Below are positions 1-4,696 of a stretch of 5,029 nt of DNA, one piece after another (positions within the stretch are counted from its first letter, which is position 1; each line of letters opens with the position of its first letter). Source of the stretch: Bacteroidota bacterium (lineage in GTDB: Bacteria > Bacteroidota > Bacteroidia > Flavobacteriales > Crocinitomicaceae); NCBI GenBank assembly GCA_029558435.1, contig JAKQEZ010000270.1, forward strand, positions 1-5,029. The letters run 5' to 3'. Position numbers and translations under genes: made by a program. Below the pieces are notes generated by a model. It searched no databases and was not told the DNA's origin. It saw only the letters and a list, made by a program, of their open reading frames with translations.

Positions 1-1
1 T

Positions 2-283
2 TACCCAAATGTGATGCGAAGGGTTTTTGAGGAGTGGTATAGTTTTAAAATTGGTAGGGATTTGAATTTAACGAGTTCACAACAAGACAGGATAACAAGC
101 GAATTGAAAATTACTGAGAACAGAGAAAAGACAAGGCTTGGTTTGTTACTAAAGGTTTGCAATATCTTATCTCATTCTATAAATGGCTCAAAGAATCCGC
201 AAGAAATTCACCAGTCTGCAAAATATTTGATGAAACTTATAGCAGACAATGACAAACTACATTATAACAATATGAAGAATTAA
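2..283 (+). CDS. C-terminal end of a probable AAA family ATPase (5' partial)
   Basis: The frame is open at the left edge (it reads Tyr-Pro-Asn before the first internal GTG/ATG), so this is the last 93 codons of a longer gene and not a 90-residue protein. The visible part begins YPNVMRRVFEEWYSFK and later contains ILSHSINGS, then a helix ending in HYNNM before the stop at 281-283. A 'P-N-hydrophobic-R-R-hydrophobic-E' helix, a 'hydrophobic-SHS' motif about 45 residues on, and a closing amphipathic helix recall the C-termini of AAA_13/RloC-like ATPases, many of which belong to defence systems. The Walker motifs would lie upstream, so the assignment rests on tail similarity recalled from memory. 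The attC-like element at 521-655 lies downstream, so the gene is probably part of an upstream cassette, but that cassette's 5' end is outside the window. Confidence 0.5.
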   Translation, partial: YPNVMRRVFEEWYSFKIGRDLNLTSSQQDRITSELKITENREKTRLGLLLKVCNILSHSINGSKNPQEIHQSAKYLMKLIADNDKLHYNNMKN

Positions 284-300
284 TTAGAATGAAAGGACAA

Positions 301-390
301 GCCAACGCATACAGCCACACACATTGCCAAACCGCTCAAGCCAACCCTCAAACCAAAGTTTGGCAAAGAGTGTGTCTGTCCAACCGCACG
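301..390. repeat. Hairpin repeat, possibly a divergent attC-like element
   Basis: Two 21-base arms at 312-332 and 358-378 are reverse complements at 18 of 21 positions, around a 25-base loop (333-357). The left flank AACGCATACAGC resembles the AACGCATAACAGC found at the start of the element at 2888. The right side lacks the CGTTA end, and the loop has none of the internal repeats of the four main elements. It lies 29 bases after the stop of the ATPase fragment, so it could also act as a transcript 3'-end hairpin, although no T-tract follows directly. I read it as a separate family of palindromic repeat or a decayed cassette end. Confidence 0.5.
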
Positions 391-520
391 ACAAAAATGG
401 TTTTAAAAAATTTTCCGACCCTTCAAAAAAAATAAAAAACGCAACGCACAACCCGACAGACAAATGATTGAAAACTCAACAATGACAATGGTTTACAGAC
501 ACGGTGGACAGGAACGCCAG
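379..520. other. AT-rich spacer, no gene recognised
   Basis: This stretch between the hairpin repeat and the first attC-like element has A/T runs (401-414, 425-437) and short CAACGCA/CAACCGCAC echoes of the hairpin flanks. An open frame starting at 464 runs straight into the palindromic element and has no credible protein features. No promoter or RNA gene is recognised. Confidence 0.4.
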
Positions 521-655
521 CAGCTAACAGCGGTTTGGCGTAATGGCGGGTGCAGTGCTTCGTATGACAGTTTTGTGGTAGGTTCAAGTGTAGTTCTTCT
601 AATTAAGTTTTGTGCTAAAAATCCGCCACTACGCCAAGCCGCCAACCGTTATGCG
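521..655 (+). repeat. attC-like recombination element 1
   Basis: The element starts with the box CAGCTAAC (521-528) and ends with GTTATGCG (648-655). TAAC to GTTA spans 127 bases. The arms 530-549 and 623-642 match as reverse complements at 18 of 20 positions, enclosing a 73-base loop. Within the loop, TTTTGTGGTA (571-580) recurs as TTTTGTGCTA exactly 37 bases later. The order box-arm-loop-arm-GTTA and the 3' position relative to genes match integron attC sites (R''-L''-L'-R'). The left box is not complementary to the right box beyond TAAC/GTTA, as expected when the right box belongs to the next cassette. A spurious open frame (464-679) overlaps it. Confidence 0.75.
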
Positions 656-697
656 TCACCCTATGAGCGACACTACTAATCATCAACATTAGACTAA

Positions 698-1282
698 ATG
701 ACAAACAAAATAACTTCATATATTGACAAGTTTGTAAAACTGACAGAAGAAGAAAAGAAGCTTTTTAGTTCTTGTTTCAAAGAAGAAAAAATTAAAAAAC
801 GACAATTCATAGTTCAACCAAACTTTATAGCCAAGCACAGACACTATGTTTTGCAAGGAGCATTTAGGGCTTATTTTGTGGCTGATGAAGGGCAAGAACA
901 CACAATTACTTTTGCCATTGATGACTGGTGGATTACAGATTATAACAGCTATATTTTTCAACAACCTGCGACAATGTTTGTGGTTGCATTAGAAGACAGC
1001 ATAATTTTACAACTTGACTATGAAAAAGAACAAGAACTAAAATTACAAAATCACAAATTTGAAACTTTTTTTAGGATAATGGCAGAACGAGGACTTGCTG
1101 CTCAACAGAGAAGAATAATTTCAAACCTAACCCAAACAGCCGAAGAACGCTACGAAACTTTTTCAAATAAATATCCTCAAATCGTGCAAAGAGTTCCTCA
1201 ATATGCTTTAGCTTCTTATTTAGGAATGACGACTGAATTTTTATCCAGAATAAGAAATAAAAGGGTTTCAAAGAAAAGTTGA
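698..1282 (+). CDS. Crp/Fnr-family transcriptional regulator
   Basis: A 194-residue protein with the two-domain layout of the short Bacteroidota Crp/Fnr regulators. Residues about 5-105 form a cNMP-binding-like beta-roll: 'FIVQPNFIAKHRHYVLQGAFRAYF' style strands around 37-60, then HTITFAIDDWWITD around 68-81. Residues about 110-140 are the dimerisation helix. Residues 148-190 hold the winged helix, including VPQYALASYLGMTTEFLSRIR at 166-186, where the recognition helix is expected. The canonical cAMP-binding Arg/Ser cassette is not evident, so the effector is unknown. The ATG lies 49 bases after the cassette boundary and has no Shine-Dalgarno motif. It precedes the AhpD-like gene by 103 bases, an intergenic stretch with a direct repeat and a candidate promoter, so it plausibly regulates the downstream pair. 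Confidence 0.88.
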   Translation: MTNKITSYIDKFVKLTEEEKKLFSSCFKEEKIKKRQFIVQPNFIAKHRHYVLQGAFRAYFVADEGQEHTITFAIDDWWITDYNSYIFQQPATMFVVALEDSIILQLDYEKEQELKLQNHKFETFFRIMAERGLAAQQRRIISNLTQTAEERYETFSNKYPQIVQRVPQYALASYLGMTTEFLSRIRNKRVSKKS

Positions 1283-1314
1283 ACTACATCAACCAAATTT
1301 CCTAAACTACATCA
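1282..1314. promoter_or_regulatory. Direct repeat AACTACATCA, candidate operator
   Basis: The ten bases AACTACATCA occur at 1282-1291 and again at 1305-1314, with a 23-base period. They lie between the regulator stop codon and the candidate -7 element at 1338-1345. An exact 10-mer pair just upstream of a promoter and just after a Crp-type regulator gene suggests binding sites for that regulator. Crp-type operators are usually inverted rather than direct repeats, so this is tentative. Confidence 0.35.
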
Positions 1315-1337
1315 TTTTTATCTATTGTAAGTCATCG

Positions 1338-1345
1338 CACCTTTG
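1338..1345 (+). promoter_or_regulatory. Candidate Bacteroidota -7 promoter element
   Basis: CACCTTTG differs by one base from the Bacteroidota -7 consensus TAnnTTTG and lies 40 bases upstream of the ATG at 1386. No clear TTG -33 element sits at the expected 17-23 base spacing; only a T-run around 1315-1319 is near. It would drive the AhpD-like gene and the DUF417 gene independently of the regulator. Confidence 0.4.
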
Positions 1346-1385
1346 TATCGTCAATAAAGACAAACAATATTTAAAAAATAATAAA

Positions 1386-1934
1386 ATGACAACATCAGAA
1401 AAAAGAACTTACACGGTTCCAACAAGAGAAGAAGTATCTGCAAACAATCAAGGTATGTTTGACAACCTCCAAAAAGGTTTAGGTTTTGTTCCTAATTTGT
1501 ATGCCTATTTCGCTAAAAATGAAACAGCATTAGGCGACTATTTAACGCTTCAAAATCGAAAAAGCACATTAAGAGTTAAAGAAAGAGAAGTGATAAACTT
1601 GGTAACAAGTCAAATTAATGGTTGTCGTTATTGCCAATCGGCTCACACAGCATTAGGAAAAATGAATGGTTTTTCAGACGAACAAATTTTAGAAATTCGT
1701 AAAGGAACAGCAAGTTTCGACAGTAAGTTAGACGCTTTGGCAAAATTCACAGCATCAGCAGTTGAAAATCGTGGACGTGCAACCGAAGAAAGCAAAGAAG
1801 CATTTTTTGGAGCAGGTTACAGCGAAGCCAATATGATAGATGTAATAATAGTTGTTGGCGATAAAATTATTAGCAATTATTTACACAACTTGACAGAGTT
1901 TGAAATTGACTTTCCTGTTGCAGAAAAATTATAA
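1386..1934 (+). CDS. Carboxymuconolactone decarboxylase family / AhpD-like protein
   Basis: A 182-residue protein of the AhpD/CMD superfamily. The signature is EREVINLVTSQINGCRYCQSAH: Glu68, then Cys80 and Cys83 (CxxC) and His87. These correspond in spacing to the Glu, two Cys and His of the AhpD proton-relay and thiol-redox site, so the protein is probably a thiol peroxidase or disulfide reductase rather than a true decarboxylase. The N-terminus (GLGFVPNLYAYFAKNETAL, about 31-49) matches the 'peroxidase-related' subgroup, and no signal peptide is seen. It precedes the DUF417 gene by 86 bases, probably in one transcription unit. The last 55 codons have a second, truncated copy at 2586-2753. 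The start ATG follows an A-rich leader. The family call is firm; the substrate is unknown. Confidence 0.88.
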   Translation: MTTSEKRTYTVPTREEVSANNQGMFDNLQKGLGFVPNLYAYFAKNETALGDYLTLQNRKSTLRVKEREVINLVTSQINGCRYCQSAHTALGKMNGFSDEQILEIRKGTASFDSKLDALAKFTASAVENRGRATEESKEAFFGAGYSEANMIDVIIVVGDKIISNYLHNLTEFEIDFPVAEKL

Positions 1935-2020
1935 TTGGTTGAAGCGTAAAAATAAAACGTATTTTTCTCTAAGCAATCACCCCAATTTTTTCAATTACAA
2001 TTCTTTTAAAAATAAATAAA

Positions 2021-2455
2021 ATGAGTAAAATAAATAAGTTAGGCTATAAAATAGCCGTTTCAGGTGTCGTCGTTGTATTACTTTGGATTGGTTTTTTTAA
2101 ATTCACACCATCGGAAGCTGTAGGCATAAAACCTTACGTTGAAAACCACTTTTTGATGTCGTGGATGTACAAAGTGTTGAGCGTTCAAGTCGTTTCAAAT
2201 ATCATTGGGCTTTTCGAAATCATTGTTGGTATTGGTTTAATATGGAGTTTATTTAAACCTCAAGTTGGAAAAATATTTGGCTGGGCAGCAGTCGTTATTT
2301 TTGGCACAACTCTAAGTTTTTTATTGACAACGCCAGGTATTAATAAAATAATTGATGGTGTACCCACTACAGACTTTTTTGTTTTGAAAGATATTATGGC
2401 ATTGGGTATTTCGTTAATGGTGGTTTATAATGAAACGGGTTTGGTTGAAAAGTAG
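2021..2455 (+). CDS. DUF417 family membrane protein (YkgB/RclC-like)
   Basis: A 144-residue inner-membrane protein with four predicted membrane segments at about 9-27, 53-78, 85-103 and 120-137. DUF417 hallmarks are LLWIGFFKFTPSEAVGIKPY near the first segment, the following 'V-x-NH-x-LMSWMY', the GLFEIIVGIGLI helix, TTPG at 103-106, and FFVLKD at 119-124. E. coli RclC (YkgB), needed for resistance to reactive chlorine species, belongs to this family. That role is a lead here, not a demonstrated function. The E. coli protein is longer as I recall it, but shorter family members are common. The preceding AhpD-like redox gene and Crp-type regulator make an oxidant-response unit plausible. The leader TTCTTTTAAAAATA just before the ATG recurs upstream of the gene remnant at 2586. 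Confidence 0.82.
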   Translation: MSKINKLGYKIAVSGVVVVLLWIGFFKFTPSEAVGIKPYVENHFLMSWMYKVLSVQVVSNIIGLFEIIVGIGLIWSLFKPQVGKIFGWAAVVIFGTTLSFLLTTPGINKIIDGVPTTDFFVLKDIMALGISLMVVYNETGLVEK

Positions 2456-2471
2456 TCTTTTATCTCCTTAG

Positions 2472-2496
2472 TATAAACGCTCTGGTTTATATTTTT
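2472..2496 (+). terminator. Candidate intrinsic terminator after the DUF417 gene
   Basis: TATAAAC (2472-2478) pairs perfectly with GTTTATA (2485-2491) around a six-base loop and is followed by five T residues (2492-2496). It starts 17 bases after the DUF417 stop codon. The stem is AT-rich and short, so termination would be weak. Confidence 0.4.
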
Positions 2497-2585
2497 ACAT
2501 CAAAAAAGGCGTTTTTACCGAGGGGGCAATTGTAATATTACCGAAACAATTATTCTTTTAAAAATAGAAAAATTACTGCAATAAA

Positions 2586-2753
2586 AACCGTGGACGTGCA
2601 AACGAAGAAAGCAGAGAAGCATTTTTTGGAGCAGGTTACAACGAAGCAAATATGATCGATGTTATTATCGTTGTTAGCGACAAAATTATTAGCAACTATT
2701 TACACAACTTGACAGAGTTTGAAATTGACTTTCCCATTGCTGAAAAAATCTAA
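2586..2753 (+). pseudogene. 5'-truncated second copy of the AhpD-like gene
   Basis: This 55-codon stretch plus stop aligns without gaps to codons 128-182 of the AhpD-like gene at 1386-1934, with 49 of 55 residues identical. It starts NRGRANEESREAFFGAGY and ends in FPIAEKI. The first 127 codons, including the CxxC-His active site, are missing; the frame upstream has no good start and meets a TAG at 2565-2567. Of the 16 codons that differ, 10 are synonymous and the amino-acid changes are mostly conservative (K/R, V/I, L/I). The copy therefore diverged as a functional paralogue before losing its front, and is not a fresh duplication decaying neutrally. Upstream, 2553-2566 repeats the 14-base leader of the DUF417 gene. 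Confidence 0.8.
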
Positions 2754-2781
2754 CCTAAATAGACAAATTTCATTACTTTTT

Positions 2782-2825
2782 AAGCGGATTTTGAAGATGT
2801 TATTTATCTTTGAAGTCTGCTTTTT
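2782..2825 (+). terminator. Intrinsic terminator after the gene remnant
   Basis: A 17-bp stem forms between 2782-2798 and 2806-2822, uninterrupted when G-U wobbles are allowed. The loop is seven bases (GTTATTT), and TTTTT (2821-2825) lies at the base of the 3' arm, followed by GTATTT. It lies 28 bases after the remnant's stop and closes the transcription unit of cassette 2 before the attC-like element. Confidence 0.65.
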
Positions 2826-2887
2826 GTATTTAATATTACCTAAAAAAGACATCAATATTGGATACTAAAACTATTACAGGAAAAGAA

Positions 2888-3028
2888 GGGCGAACGCATA
2901 ACAGCGGTTTGGCAAAAGTGGCGGTTCAGTGCTCCGCAGACACATTTGTGGTTAATCAAAGTTTGGTTCTCCGCATCAACATTTGTGGTAAAAATCGCCA
3001 CCTTCGCCAAGCCGCAAAACGTTAGCGG
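2888..3028 (+). repeat. attC-like recombination element 2
   Basis: The left box CGCATAAC (2895-2902) is the exact reverse complement of the cassette start at 648-655. The right box is GTTAGCGG (3021-3028). TAAC to GTTA spans 126 bases. The arms 2904-2923 and 2996-3015 match as reverse complements at 17 of 20 positions around a 72-base loop. In the loop, CCGCA...ATTTGTGGT occurs twice with a 37-base period (2934 and 2971); each unit can form a small CCGCA/TGTGG or CCGC/GTGG hairpin. The element ends in AAAACGTTA like elements 3 and, nearly, 4. Confidence 0.8.
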
Positions 3029-3709
3029 TCATTATGAAGAAACCGACAACTCAAATTTAATAATCAAACTTTAAAACATTAAAAAACAAAAATGGAAACA
3101 AGCAAAAAGGAGAGTTTCAAGTTAATTGGACTAAAACTTGACCACAAAACCACTAATGAAAATAATCAATCGAGTACGGATTGTGGAAACTTATGGCAGA
3201 AATTTGAAAAAGAAAAAATTTTTGACCTTATACCGAATAAATTAAGTAACGAAATTTACGCTGTATATTTTGACTATGAAAAAGATGAAACAAAACCCTT
3301 TTCATATTTTATAGGTTGCAAGGTTGACAAAAACGCAGAAACGCCAAAAGAACTAAAAGAACTTGTAATTCCTTCTCAAAATTATTCCAAATTTGTTGCA
3401 AAAGGAGTTATGACGGGATGTGTAACGGATACTTGGAAAAAAATTTGGGATTCCAGTTTAAACCGAAAATTTGGATTTGATTTCGAAGTTTATGATGAGA
3501 GAAGTCAAGATTGGAATAACGCTGAATTAGATATTTACATTTCGACAACTGAATAAAAACAACTTAAAAAATAAACAACGAACCGCTAACAGCACATTTG
3601 CAATAGGCGGGGTTTCGTTCTCCGCAGACAGTTTAGTGGTAACCGAAAGTTTTGTGCTACGCATCAACATTAGTGGTAAAAATCCCGCCCACCGCAAATC
3701 TGCAAAACG
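3022..3709 (+). mobile_element. Integron-like gene cassette 3
   Basis: A 688-base segment whose first bases GTTAGCGG (3021-3028) are the exact reverse complement of CCGCTAAC (3583-3590) in its 3' element. Further outward, TCATT faces AACGA(A), with one mismatch and one extra base. It holds a single gene (3092-3556) that fills most of the segment, the classic cassette layout. No promoter is evident, so expression probably depends on read-through or on a weak A/T-rich start. Confidence 0.7.
3092..3556 (+). CDS. GyrI-like / Cass2-like effector-binding protein
   Basis: A 154-residue stand-alone domain of the GyrI-like/AraC effector-binding fold. Diagnostic stretches are FKLIGLKL at 9-16, LWQKFEKEKIFDLIP at 34-48, IYAVYFDYEKDETKPFSYFIGC at 55-76, YSKFVAKG at 98-105, and a C-terminal W-x-x-I-W followed by FGFDFEVYDE (127-136) and AELDIYI (144-150). 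The conserved aromatic residues and the Glu in 'DFExY' line the small-molecule pocket in relatives such as the effector domains of multidrug regulators. The family includes Cass2, an effector-binding protein named for its origin in integron cassettes, which fits this location. There is no DNA-binding domain, so it may sequester a ligand or act with a partner. The ligand is unknown. The ATG lies 70 bases inside the cassette after an A-rich leader. Confidence 0.8.
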   Translation: METSKKESFKLIGLKLDHKTTNENNQSSTDCGNLWQKFEKEKIFDLIPNKLSNEIYAVYFDYEKDETKPFSYFIGCKVDKNAETPKELKELVIPSQNYSKFVAKGVMTGCVTDTWKKIWDSSLNRKFGFDFEVYDERSQDWNNAELDIYISTTE

Positions 3710-3716
3710 TTATGGC
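3577..3716 (+). repeat. attC-like recombination element 3
   Basis: The left box is CCGCTAAC (3583-3590) and the right box GTTATGGC (3709-3716). TAAC to GTTA spans 126 bases. The arms 3592-3611 and 3684-3703 match at 16 of 20 positions around a 72-base loop. The loop repeats TAGTGGTAA with a 37-base period (3634 and 3671). Arm bases differ from elements 1 and 2, yet the pairing is kept, which indicates compensatory change and selection on the fold. Confidence 0.78.
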
Positions 3717-3749
3717 TCATTTTAAAACGACACGACACATAAGAAAACA

Positions 3750-4691
3750 ATGGCAATTTTTGAAATAGATAAAGGAAAAGCAAAACGAGTTCGACTGAGT
3801 GACTTTAAACTCGAAAAGGACTTACAAAGACTTGTTGAAGACAACTTGGAAACAATTTTTAACTGCCGTTTTATTGCGACAGAGTTCTCGACAGGTAACA
3901 TTCACTCGGGACGAATTGACACGTTAGCACTTTCAGAAGACAACAACCCAGTAATAATTGAATACAAGAAGGTTGCTTCGTCTGACCTGATAAACCAAAG
4001 TCTTTACTATTTGCATTGGATTAAAGACCACAAAGGCGACTTTCAAATTGCAGCAAATAAAGCATTTGGAAAAAATGTTGACGTTGATTGGTCGGACATA
4101 AGAGTAATTTGCTTGGCTCCTGAATACAAAAAATACGACCTACACGCAGTTCAAGTAATGGGAGCAAACATTGAACTTTGGCAATACAAAACTTACGATA
4201 ATGGCATTCTAAATATTGAAGAAGTTTACAAACGGACGACTTCTACTTCAAATCAAGACACAGAAAAACTCGTTGGGAAAAATCCAGTAATGGTTGAAGC
4301 AGGTAAAAAAGCAGCATTGACAAGAAAAAATGCGACTTATACACTTGAAGGACATTTTGAAAATCTTGACGACAACATTCTTGAATTGTTTAATGCTGTT
4401 CGTGACTTTATAGTAACCATAGACAGTTCAATCGAAGAAACTCCGAAGAAAAATTATATCGCATACAAGACTAGCCAAAACTTTGCTTGCTTACAGACAT
4501 ATAAGAAAAAATTGATTTTGTATCTGAAACTAAATCCAGACGAAGTAAATCCAATGCCAAATCAAGGAAGAGACGTTAGAGAAATTGGACACTTTGGAAC
4601 GGGCGACTTTGAGTTGACAATTAAAGACTTGAAAGACTTTGATGAAACGAAATATTTAATAAACGAAGCATACAAAAACATAGGTGGATGA
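3750..4691 (+). CDS. PD-(D/E)XK nuclease-like protein with C-terminal DUF5655-type domain
   Basis: A 313-residue, probably cytoplasmic protein in two parts. Residues about 20-150 look like a PD-(D/E)XK nuclease core: a helix with 'LEKDLQRLVEDNLETIF' (21-37), then GRIDTLAL with Asp57, a strand VIIEYKK giving Glu71-x-Lys73, and Gln83 in the next helix (NQSLYYLHWI). This D...ExK...Q set is the expected metal-binding active site and looks intact. Residues about 165-195 form a linker. Residues about 200-312 (LEGHFENLDDNILELFNAVRDFI to YLINEAYKNIGG) match the DUF5655 pattern, a domain often fused to such nuclease cores. Substrate and role are unknown; DNA cleavage in defence or repair is a reasonable inference. 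It is the only gene of its cassette and has no evident promoter of its own. Confidence 0.75.
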   Translation: MAIFEIDKGKAKRVRLSDFKLEKDLQRLVEDNLETIFNCRFIATEFSTGNIHSGRIDTLALSEDNNPVIIEYKKVASSDLINQSLYYLHWIKDHKGDFQIAANKAFGKNVDVDWSDIRVICLAPEYKKYDLHAVQVMGANIELWQYKTYDNGILNIEEVYKRTTSTSNQDTEKLVGKNPVMVEAGKKAALTRKNATYTLEGHFENLDDNILELFNAVRDFIVTIDSSIEETPKKNYIAYKTSQNFACLQTYKKKLILYLKLNPDEVNPMPNQGRDVREIGHFGTGDFELTIKDLKDFDETKYLINEAYKNIGG

Positions 4692-4696
4692 CAAGA

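Larger units (their letters stand above)
649..3021 (+). mobile_element. Integron-like gene cassette 2 (multigene)
   Basis: The boundaries assume cleavage between G and TT of the GTTA boxes, as in integrons. The cassette start GTTATGCG (648-655) is the exact reverse complement of CGCATAAC (2895-2902) at its 3' element. Similarity continues outward: the rest of the start, TCACCC, faces GGGCGA(A), with one mismatch and one extra base. At about 2.37 kb it is large for a cassette and holds a regulator, two further genes, a gene remnant and two terminators. It apparently carries its own promoter. It may be a fusion of smaller cassettes that lost an internal element. Mobility is inferred, since no recombinase is visible. 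Confidence 0.65.

Noticed and set aside
464..679. 71-codon open frame on the + strand
   Set aside because: It runs through both arms and the loop of attC-like element 1, and its protein is a translation of the palindrome with no recognisable features.
716..1271. Two minus-strand open frames (716-964 and 1071-1271)
   Set aside because: Both are antisense shadows of the Crp-type regulator, rich in Phe/Leu/Lys from AT-rich sequence, with no family resemblance.
1948..1966. AAAAATA/TATTTTT hairpin between the AhpD-like and DUF417 genes as a terminator
   Set aside because: The stem is A/T only, has no clear T-tract beyond the arm, and such pairings are common by chance in this AT-rich sequence.
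2978..2985. AACATTTG in the loop of element 2 as a -7 promoter element
   Set aside because: It is one base from TAnnTTTG, but the nearest TTG is only 12 bases away and element 3 has AACATTAG at the same place, so the motif is better explained by the loop repeat.
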